A stretch of 7,907 bases of DNA from Gammaproteobacteria bacterium (GTDB lineage Bacteria > Pseudomonadota > Gammaproteobacteria > Pseudomonadales > Azotimanducaceae), in the NCBI GenBank assembly GCA_026706425.1, contig JAPOYW010000405.1:1-7907 (forward strand), given 5' to 3'. The notes under the pieces were generated by a model. The model worked only from the letters and a program-made list of their open reading frames with translations. It was not told the DNA's origin and ran no database searches. The translations under genes were made by a program, and so were the position numbers. Shown in pieces: positions 1-6,473 of the stretch (the stretch's first letter is position 1; every line of letters starts with the position of its first letter).

Positions 1-720
1 GCCGCGTCGGGCGTCCGGCTCGCGGAGAATCCGGACGACAAGCTGCTGCCCAGCCTCGCCACCATTGGCGAGGCCGTCGAACGCGTAGCGCTGACGCCGG
101 ATCGGCGAACCGGCGACTACATCCTCTGGACCGACACCGCAGCCAGCCTCCAACGGCTTCTCGTCGGCGTTGCCGTGGCTGCGGCCATCGGCCTCGCGGT
201 GGGTGTCCCCAACGGACTGCTGCCGTGGTTCGGTGCCTTCTGGTCGCCGTGGGTGCGGGCCATGTCGATGATCCCGCCGCTGGCGATCCTGCCGATCCTG
301 TTCATCGTGTTCGGGATCGGCGAACTCGCCAAGGTGATGCTGATCGTGCTCGGCACGGCGCCGTTCCTGATGCGCGACATCGAGCAACGGGTTCGGGAGC
401 TGCCGCGGGAGCAGCTCGTCAAGGCGCAGACCCTGGACGGGACGACCTGGCAGATCGCCCTTCGCGTCGTGTTGCCGCAGGTTTTGCCGCGATTGGCGGA
501 CGGCGTACGGCTGTCCTTGGGCAGCGCCTGGCTGTTCCTGATCGCGGCAGAGGCCATCGCATCGACGGATGGCCTGGGCTACCGGATCTTCCTGGTGCGC
601 CGGTATCTCTCGATGGACGTGATCCTGCCCTACGTGGCGTGGATCACCCTGCTTGCCTTCCTGCTGGACTACGCGTTGCGCCGGTTGAACCGGCGTTGCT
701 TCCCCTGGTACGGAGCGTGA
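1..720 (+). CDS. ABC transporter permease, SsuC/TauC type (5' partial), probably guanidine/urea importer
   Basis: This is the inner-membrane subunit of an importer; the reading frame is open from base 1 and ends at TGA 718-720, so the N-terminus lies outside the window (239 codons visible). Residues 1-50 look like a periplasmic loop, with NPDDKLLPS at about 11-19. Hydrophobic segments follow at about 53-75, 90-123 (probably two helices), 175-190 and 208-228. The cytoplasmic EAA-type coupling loop sits at about 138-163, with the conserved Gly147 and a LPQVLP motif (158-163) that docks on the ATPase. This pattern is typical of the BPD_transp_1 permeases for nitrate, sulfonate and taurine. The stop lies one base before the ATPase start. 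The substrate is inferred from the downstream carboxylase and DUF1989 genes, not from the permease itself. Confidence 0.9.
   Translation, partial: AASGVRLAENPDDKLLPSLATIGEAVERVALTPDRRTGDYILWTDTAASLQRLLVGVAVAAAIGLAVGVPNGLLPWFGAFWSPWVRAMSMIPPLAILPILFIVFGIGELAKVMLIVLGTAPFLMRDIEQRVRELPREQLVKAQTLDGTTWQIALRVVLPQVLPRLADGVRLSLGSAWLFLIAAEAIASTDGLGYRIFLVRRYLSMDVILPYVAWITLLAFLLDYALRRLNRRCFPWYGA
712..715 (+). promoter_or_regulatory. Shine-Dalgarno GGAG for the ATPase gene
   Basis: GGAG lies inside the last codons of the permease gene and six bases before the GTG at 722. It supports that GTG as the ATPase start, since no in-frame ATG is present before the Walker A motif. Confidence 0.6.
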
Positions 721-721
721 C

Positions 722-1498
722 GTGAGCCTCGTCGACGTCCGAGGCGTGTGGAAGCGCTATCCCGGCAAGACGGTGCTGGAGAACGTCCGTCTCCAGGTCG
801 ACGAGCACGAGTTCGTGACCATCGTGGGCGCTTCCGGCTGCGGCAAGACCACCTTCCTGCGCATGCTGCTCGGCGAAATCGAGCCCTGCCAGGGCGTGAT
901 CGAGATCGCCGGGAAGCGGCTTGTCCCGGAACCCCGGGCGGACCGTGGCGTCGTGTTCCAGCGCTATTCGGTGTTTCCGCACCTGACGGTGCTCGGCAAC
1001 GTGCTGCTGGGACTGGAGTTCGCCGAGTCCCGCCTCCTCGGGCGAACCTTCGGTCGTCGCCGGGCCCGCGACGTCGAGCGCGCGGAGGCGATGCTCGACC
1101 GCGTGGGCCTGCTGTCGTCCGCAGCAAGCTATCCGACGGAACTCTCCGGTGGCATGCAGCAACGTCTGGCGCTGGCCCAGACGCTGATCACCGAACCCGG
1201 CATCCTGCTGCTCGACGAGCCGTTCGGCGCCTTGGACCCGGGGATCCGCGCGGATATGCACGGCCTGGTTCGGGAACTGCACCGGGAGCTGGGCCTCACG
1301 GTGTTCATGATCACCCACGACATCTCCGAAGGCTTCAGCCTGGGTTCGCGCCTGCTCGTCTTCGACAAGCCGCGCCTGGATCCGCACGAGCCCGATCTGT
1401 ACGGCGCCACGATCACGTTCGACCTCCCGGTGCGTGACCGCCCGGACATGGACTCCGTCGTGGACAACCTCAACCTCAAGAACGGAATGCGAACGTGA
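722..1498 (+). CDS. ABC transporter ATP-binding protein, SsuB/TauB type
   Basis: This 258-residue cytoplasmic ATPase would power the permease encoded just upstream. All nucleotide-binding motifs are intact: Walker A GASGCGKTT (36-44), Q-loop Gln80, signature LSGGMQQR (141-148), Walker B ILLLDEP (161-167), D-loop ALD (170-172) and the switch His199. Residues about 100-118 form a basic insertion (LLGRTFGRRRARDV) in the helical subdomain. The protein continues about 45 residues past the core fold with a tail containing GATITFDLP. I recall similar tails in ATPases of carboxylase-linked importers. The start is GTG, backed by GGAG six bases upstream and one base after the permease stop. Its TGA (1496-1498) overlaps the next gene's GTG start. 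Import direction is inferred from the SsuB/TauB-like sequence; guanidine or urea as substrate is inferred from context. Confidence 0.93.
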   Translation: MSLVDVRGVWKRYPGKTVLENVRLQVDEHEFVTIVGASGCGKTTFLRMLLGEIEPCQGVIEIAGKRLVPEPRADRGVVFQRYSVFPHLTVLGNVLLGLEFAESRLLGRTFGRRRARDVERAEAMLDRVGLLSSAASYPTELSGGMQQRLALAQTLITEPGILLLDEPFGALDPGIRADMHGLVRELHRELGLTVFMITHDISEGFSLGSRLLVFDKPRLDPHEPDLYGATITFDLPVRDRPDMDSVVDNLNLKNGMRT

Positions 1499-2226
1499 AT
1501 GGGACACCCACCTCCGAGGTCCTCTACGAGGATGTGCTGCCAAGCGGCAGCCACTGGTCCTTCACCGTCAACGCCGGCGTCCAGTTGCGTTTGATCGATA
1601 TCGAGGGCGGAGGCAACGCCGCCATGCTGGCCTACAACCCGGCCAACCCGCTGGAACGCCTGAACCTGCCCGACACGCTGAAGTGTCAGCACACCTTTCG
1701 GTTGACCCGTGGGCACTGCCTGTATTCGGACATGGGCCGGATTATCTGCTCCATCGTCGAGGACGACCTCGGCTGGCACGACGCCGCCAGCGGGACGTGC
1801 AACGCGGACCTGGTGCAGCGCAGGTGGGGTGCGCTCTCCTACCAGGAAGCACGCAACGACTATCACCGCAACGGCCGGGACTGCTTCCTGGTGGAACTCG
1901 GCAAATACGGCCTCGGTCGACGGGATTTCGCGGCCAACGTGAACTGGTTTTCCCGAGTGGACGCGGCGTCCGATGGCACGATGGCCTTTGCCCCCGACCA
2001 CTCTAGGCCGGGTGCCGGTGTCACGCTGCGCTTCGAGATGCCAACGCTCGTGGTCTTGCACACCTGTCCGCATCCGCTGAACCCGGCGCCCGTGTATCCC
2101 CGCCGCGCGATCGGCTACCAACTGAGCCTGGCCGATCCCGTTGCCGAGAACGACCCGTGTCGCATCTCCCGGGAGGAGAACGGACGCGGCTTCATGAACA
2201 ACCATCTCTACGCACTCGGAGGATGA
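1495..2226 (+). CDS. cgnA: DUF1989 / urea carboxylase-associated protein, probable carboxyguanidine deiminase subunit (first paralog)
   Basis: This is a 243-residue soluble protein of the DUF1989 family, without signal peptide or membrane segment. In guanidine-use operons two such proteins form CgnAB, which hydrolyses carboxyguanidine to allophanate and ammonia. Residues that may bind metal or substrate are His95-Asp96 and Cys102 in an HDxxxGxC motif, and His189, Cys191 and His193 in HTCPHPLNP (189-197). The same HDxxxGxC and CPxxxNP elements recur in the next gene, so the two are paralogs. At the position where the second paralog has Cys95, this one has a leucine (Leu93). The GTG start overlaps the ATPase stop (GTGA); no other in-frame start fits, and the best upstream pairing is a weak GGA eight bases before it. 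The letter A is assigned by gene order and may be reversed; older annotation calls these UAAP1/UAAP2. Confidence 0.85.
   Translation: MNGTPTSEVLYEDVLPSGSHWSFTVNAGVQLRLIDIEGGGNAAMLAYNPANPLERLNLPDTLKCQHTFRLTRGHCLYSDMGRIICSIVEDDLGWHDAASGTCNADLVQRRWGALSYQEARNDYHRNGRDCFLVELGKYGLGRRDFAANVNWFSRVDAASDGTMAFAPDHSRPGAGVTLRFEMPTLVVLHTCPHPLNPAPVYPRRAIGYQLSLADPVAENDPCRISREENGRGFMNNHLYALGG
2218..2222 (+). promoter_or_regulatory. Shine-Dalgarno GGAGG that sets the start of the second DUF1989 gene
   Basis: GGAGG lies at the very end of the first DUF1989 gene. It directly abuts the ATG at 2223, which is too close, but is six bases before the in-frame ATG at 2229. It therefore favours 2229 as the start. Confidence 0.7.
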
Positions 2227-2228
2227 CG

Positions 2229-2876
2229 ATGCTGAAGGAAAGCACCTTGGCGATGGACGAGGCCGCATGGACCGAGACCGTGGCCGCCGGCGACTACTGG
2301 ATCGGGACACTCGACGCCGGCGATGTGTTCCGCATCACCGACCTGAAGGGCAACCAGGCCGTCGACACCTTGTTCTTCAACGCCGAGAACCCCCGCGAAC
2401 GCTACAGCGCCGTCGACACGATCCGCGAACAGGGAAATCTCTATCTCGCCAGCGGCACCACGCTACTGTCCGACGACGGCAACGACATGCTCGAAATCGT
2501 GGCGGACACCTGCGGGCGCCACGACACGCTGGGCGGTGCCTGCGCAGGGGAGAGCAACACGGTGCGCTACGCGTTGGAGAAGAAAACCATGCACTCCTGC
2601 CGGGACAGTTGGCTCCTGGCCGTGAACACCCACGAGCAATGGGGACTCACCAAGCGCGACATCACGCACAACATCAATTTCTTCATGAACGTGCCGGTCA
2701 CGCCCGAGGGCGGACTCACCTTCGAGGACGGTATCAGCGCGCCGGGCAAGTACGTCGAACTCCTGGCCAGGATGGACATCCTGGTTCTGATCTCCAACTG
2801 CCCGCAGCTCAACAACCCGTGCAACGGCTACAACCCCACGCCGATCCGGTTGTCGTCGTGGCGAGGCGTCGGATAG
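2229..2876 (+). CDS. cgnB: DUF1989 / urea carboxylase-associated protein, probable carboxyguanidine deiminase subunit (second paralog)
   Basis: This 215-residue cytoplasmic protein is the second DUF1989 paralog and the likely partner of the first in carboxyguanidine deiminase. It is the more strongly conserved-looking of the two. DTCGRHDTLGGAC (93-105) gives Cys95, His98, Asp99 and Cys105; NINFFMNVPVTPEGGLTF and DGISAPGKYVEL follow; ISNCPQLNNPC (188-198) gives Cys191 and Cys198. The cysteine/histidine pattern suggests a metal site or a cysteine nucleophile, but the sequence does not say which. I chose ATG 2229 over ATG 2223 because of the GGAGG six bases upstream; the frame also extends back to a GTG at 2157, which would overlap the previous gene by 70 bases and adds a stretch unlike the family. 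Nine bases separate its stop from the carboxylase. Confidence 0.88.
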   Translation: MLKESTLAMDEAAWTETVAAGDYWIGTLDAGDVFRITDLKGNQAVDTLFFNAENPRERYSAVDTIREQGNLYLASGTTLLSDDGNDMLEIVADTCGRHDTLGGACAGESNTVRYALEKKTMHSCRDSWLLAVNTHEQWGLTKRDITHNINFFMNVPVTPEGGLTFEDGISAPGKYVELLARMDILVLISNCPQLNNPCNGYNPTPIRLSSWRGVG

Positions 2877-2885
2877 CCGGTTGCC

Positions 2886-5800
2886 GTGCTTGACAAGGTC
2901 CTCATCGCCAACCGCGGCGAGATCGCGGTACGCATCGCTCGGACCCTCGATGCGATGGGCATCGCCAGCGCGGCGGTCTATGCCGAGGCGGACCGGGACT
3001 CGCTGCACGCCGATGCAGCCGGGGAGACGTATTCCCTGGGCCCCGGGGGCGTTTCGGAGACGTACCTCGACATCGACCGGCTGATCGGGATCGTGGCCGA
3101 GAGCGGGGCGGAGGCCGTCCATCCGGGCTACGGCTTCCTGAGTGAGAACCCGCAGTTCGCGACTGCGCTCGAGGCGGAGGGAATCACCTTTATCGGCCCT
3201 CGAGCAGAGCACTTGGAGTGCTTTGGACTGAAGCACGAGGCGCGTGCGCTCGCGGAGGCGGCCGGGGTTTCGCTGCTCCCGGGAAGCGGCGTGCTCGCGA
3301 GCGCGGCCGACGCGCTAACAGCGGCCGAAACGATCGGCTATCCGGTCATGTTGAAGAGTTCCGCCGGGGGCGGCGGCATCGGGATGCGACGCTGCGACGA
3401 CGCCGGAGAACTCGAGAAGCGCTTCGCGGCCATCGAGCGGCTTGCGAAATCGCAGTTCGGGGATGCGCGGCTGTTCCTGGAACGCTGTCTCGCCAGGCCG
3501 CGCCATGTGGAGGTGCAGGCGTTCGGAGACGGCACGGGAAACGTTGCGATTCTCGGCGACCGCGACTGCTCGCTGCAACGTCGGCACCAGAAAGTCGTGG
3601 AGGAGTGTCCGGCGCCGGACCTGCCCGCCGGCGTTCGCGCGCGTCTGCACGCGGAAGCGCGAGCGTTGCTGGCTTCCGTGGACTACTTGAGCGTCGGCAC
3701 GGTGGAGTTCCTCTACGACCCGGACCGCGAGGCGGCGGCGTTCCTCGAAGTGAACACCCGATTGCAGGTCGAACACGGCGTTACCGAGTTGGTCTACGGG
3801 ATCGACCTGGTCCGCTGGATGGTCCTGTTGGCTGCGGGAAACCTGCCGCCGCTTGACGAATTGGTTGCAGATCTTGTCCCCACAGGGTGCGCGATCGAAG
3901 CCCGGCTGTGCGCGGAAGATCCCAAGCACGCATTTCGTCCGACCCCGGGAACGGTGTCCGTGGTCCGACTCCCCGAAGGGGAGGGAACACGTATCGACAC
4001 CTGGCTTCGTGATGGCACCGAGATTCCGCCGTTCTACGACTCGCTCCTCGCCAAGGTGATCGCCGCGGCGCCGACGCGGGAAGCCGCCCGCCGCGCGTTG
4101 GTGGATGCCCTATCCGGGACCGTCGTGCACGGCGTGGAAACGAATCTTCAATACCTTGCCGACGCCGTCGAGGGCGACGCGTTCATCGCGGCAAGGCACG
4201 ACACGACCACGCTTGCGGGGTTGCGGTATCGACCGGCGACATTGGAGGTCGTCGACGCCGGTGCCCACACGACCGTGCAGGCGTATCCGGGCCGCCGAGG
4301 GTACTGGTCGGTGGGCGTGCCGCCGTCGGGGCCGATGGACGACCTCTCGTTTCGCCTCGGCAATCGATTGCTCGGCAACGCCGAGGGCGCTGCGGGTCTC
4401 GAGATCACGGTGCACGGCCCGACCCTGGAGTTCGGCATCGACGCCGATGTCTTTGTCGCCGGCGCGTGCGAGGTCTCGATGGACCGGGGCGGCGAGACAA
4501 CCCTGTTGTCGCCGTGGCGGCGCATCCCGGTGATGGCCGGTGACGTGCTGCGCCTCGGCCGGGTCATGGACGGCGTCCGCGCCTACCTGCTGATCGCCGG
4601 TGGCTTGGACGTGCCGGACGTCATGGGTTCGGCGGCGACGTTCACGCTGGGCGGCATCGGGGGGCTGAACGGACGGCCGCTTGCAGCCGGCGACGTGTTG
4701 CGCATTGCCTCGTCGGGTTCGTCCTCGGTCGCGGACTGCGTCCCGGCGGGTAGTACGAGACCGGCGGCCCGCCATGTGCTGCGGGTCACCATGGGTCCGC
4801 ACTGCACCGAGGATTTCATTACGCCAACGGGCATCCGGGAATTCCTGGATGCCGAGTGGACCGTTCACTACCACTCGAATCGAACCGGAGTGCGCCTCGT
4901 TGGTCCCCGTCCGGACTGGGCGAGGGCCGATGGCGGCGATGCCGGTCTGCATCCGTCCAACATCCACGACAACGCCTACGCCTTCGGCACCATCGACTTG
5001 ACGGGCGACATGCCCGTCATCCTGGGTCCCGACGGCCCGAGCCTCGGCGGGTTCGTGTGTCCGGCGACGGTCATCGAAGCCGACCGCTGGAAGCTCGGCC
5101 AGCTTGCAGCGGGCGAGAAAGTGCGTCTGTGCAGCGTGACCGAAGCCGAGGCCCGATGCGTTGGCGAAGTCCAGAACGACGCCGTCGCGAGGGGGGACAC
5201 CTCAGCGCTTGGACAACCCGTGTCGCCAAACCACCGTCTCGAGTCCGCCATCGTCGCCGAAGTCGACGACATCCGCGTTCGTCGCGCCGCCCAGGACACG
5301 CTGCTCGTCGAGTTCGGTCCCAACGTCCTCGACATCGCGCTGCGGCTTCGCGTACACGCGCTTCAAGCCCGTGTCGTCGAGGCGCGTTTCGACGGCATCC
5401 TCGAAATGACACCCGGAGTCCGATCGCTGCTCCTTCGTGTCGACTGGCGGCGTTTCTCGACGGCGGATGTCGTCGCACGTCTGCGGCCACTGTTGGACGC
5501 CGTACTCGATGTGCCGGAGTCCCGGGTCGAGTCCCGTATCGTGCACTTGCCGCTTTCCTGGGACGACCCGGCCTGTCTGAAGGCGGTTGACCGCTATACC
5601 CGGTCCGTTCGGGCCGATGCCCCCTGGTGTCCGGACAACATCGAGTTCATCCGCCGCATCAACGGACTGGCCGACCGCCAAGCGGTGAAGGACATCGTGT
5701 TCGGGGCGGACTACCTGGTCATGGGGTTGGGCGACGTCTACCTCGGTGCCCCGGTGGCGACACCTATCGATCCCCGGCACCGCCTCGTGACCACGAAATA

Positions 5801-6473
5801 CAACCCGGCGCGCACGTGGACGGCCGAGAACTCGGTGGGCGTCGGGGGCTCTTATCTGTGCATCTACGGCATGGAAGGGCCGGGCGGCTACCAGTTCGTT
5901 GGCCGTACGTTGCAGGTCTGGAACCGCCAGCGACGAGGTCGGGCCTTCAACGAACACTGGCTGCTGCGCCCGTTCGACCGAATCCGCTTCTACGAGGTGG
6001 ACGCAAGGCAATTGGCCGAGATGCGCGAGGCGTTTCCGCGCGGTGCGCTCGACATCGACATCGAATCGGGGGTCTTCGACCATGGCGTGTACGAGGCGTT
6101 CCTCGATGAACACCGAGCAGAGATCGACGCCTTCACATCGCAACGTACGCAGGCGTTCGCGCGGGAACTCGACGACTGGCGCACACGGGGAGTGATGACC
6201 TTCGAACAGCCGGCGGAGGATCCTGCAGGCCATGACGGTGCCGATGCGGAAGGCAATGCCGTACCGTTCGTCGCGAGTCCGCTTGCCGGATCGGTCTGGT
6301 CGGTGGCCGTTCAGTCCGGCCAACGCGTCGAGGCGGGCGACGTGCTCTTCGTCGTGGAATCCATGAAGGCCGAGTTCGAGGTGAAGGCTGAAAAGGGCGG
6401 TGTGATCGGCGACGTCCTGGTACGGCAGGGGCAGACCGTTCGCGCGGGAGAGCCACTGGCTTCAGCGGCATGA
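2886..6473 (+). CDS. Biotin-dependent guanidine/urea carboxylase (single-chain, 1195 aa)
   Basis: This enzyme uses ATP and bicarbonate to carboxylate guanidine (or urea) on nitrogen. The biotin carboxylase domain (1 to about 450) starts with LDKVLIANRGEIAVRIA. It has the ATP-grasp glycine loop (Lys157, Gly161-Gly166), DRDCSLQRRHQKVVEE (to 240) and EVNTR with Glu288, Asn290 and Arg292, the numbering used in E. coli AccC. The carboxyltransferase follows as an AHS2/KipA-like part (about 462-780, with GVPPSGPMD at 477-485 and DGPSLGGF) and an AHS1/KipI-like part (about 784-1040, with GLGDVYLGAP and GMEGPGGYQFVGRT). An acidic linker (about 1106-1125) leads to the biotin-carrier domain (1129-1195) with biotinyl Lys1161. 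Length matches the family. The start is GTG with no strong Shine-Dalgarno; coupling to the upstream gene is likely. The DUF1989 neighbours favour guanidine over urea; sequence alone does not prove it. Confidence 0.95.
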   Translation: MLDKVLIANRGEIAVRIARTLDAMGIASAAVYAEADRDSLHADAAGETYSLGPGGVSETYLDIDRLIGIVAESGAEAVHPGYGFLSENPQFATALEAEGITFIGPRAEHLECFGLKHEARALAEAAGVSLLPGSGVLASAADALTAAETIGYPVMLKSSAGGGGIGMRRCDDAGELEKRFAAIERLAKSQFGDARLFLERCLARPRHVEVQAFGDGTGNVAILGDRDCSLQRRHQKVVEECPAPDLPAGVRARLHAEARALLASVDYLSVGTVEFLYDPDREAAAFLEVNTRLQVEHGVTELVYGIDLVRWMVLLAAGNLPPLDELVADLVPTGCAIEARLCAEDPKHAFRPTPGTVSVVRLPEGEGTRIDTWLRDGTEIPPFYDSLLAKVIAAAPTREAARRALVDALSGTVVHGVETNLQYLADAVEGDAFIAARHDTTTLAGLRYRPATLEVVDAGAHTTVQAYPGRRGYWSVGVPPSGPMDDLSFRLGNRLLGNAEGAAGLEITVHGPTLEFGIDADVFVAGACEVSMDRGGETTLLSPWRRIPVMAGDVLRLGRVMDGVRAYLLIAGGLDVPDVMGSAATFTLGGIGGLNGRPLAAGDVLRIASSGSSSVADCVPAGSTRPAARHVLRVTMGPHCTEDFITPTGIREFLDAEWTVHYHSNRTGVRLVGPRPDWARADGGDAGLHPSNIHDNAYAFGTIDLTGDMPVILGPDGPSLGGFVCPATVIEADRWKLGQLAAGEKVRLCSVTEAEARCVGEVQNDAVARGDTSALGQPVSPNHRLESAIVAEVDDIRVRRAAQDTLLVEFGPNVLDIALRLRVHALQARVVEARFDGILEMTPGVRSLLLRVDWRRFSTADVVARLRPLLDAVLDVPESRVESRIVHLPLSWDDPACLKAVDRYTRSVRADAPWCPDNIEFIRRINGLADRQAVKDIVFGADYLVMGLGDVYLGAPVATPIDPRHRLVTTKYNPARTWTAENSVGVGGSYLCIYGMEGPGGYQFVGRTLQVWNRQRRGRAFNEHWLLRPFDRIRFYEVDARQLAEMREAFPRGALDIDIESGVFDHGVYEAFLDEHRAEIDAFTSQRTQAFARELDDWRTRGVMTFEQPAEDPAGHDGADAEGNAVPFVASPLAGSVWSVAVQSGQRVEAGDVLFVVESMKAEFEVKAEKGGVIGDVLVRQGQTVRAGEPLASAA

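Noticed and set aside
1..120. Guanidine-I riboswitch or promoter at the left edge
   Set aside because: The first bases are continuous permease coding sequence with no ykkC-like elements; any riboswitch would be upstream of the window.
2157..2228. Upstream GTG (2157) or ATG (2223) as start of the second DUF1989 gene
   Set aside because: The GTG start overlaps the previous gene by 70 bases and adds residues unlike the family; ATG 2223 directly abuts the GGAGG, whereas ATG 2229 has a six-base spacing.
1129..2310. Long minus-strand open frame (393 codons) opposite the ATPase and first DUF1989 gene
   Set aside because: It is antiparallel to two genes with clear family motifs, is rich in Arg, Ser and Pro, has no recognisable domain and spans a gene junction. 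Long antisense frames are expected at this G+C content.
4275..6020. Separate kipA/kipI (5-oxoprolinase-type) genes
   Set aside because: The AHS2 and AHS1 regions are fused in frame with the biotin carboxylase and carrier domains, with no stop between them, as in urea/guanidine carboxylases.
5202..6323. Long minus-strand open frame (373 codons) opposite the carboxyltransferase and carrier region
   Set aside because: The opposite strand encodes conserved AHS1 and carrier-domain motifs; the antisense translation resembles no known fold.
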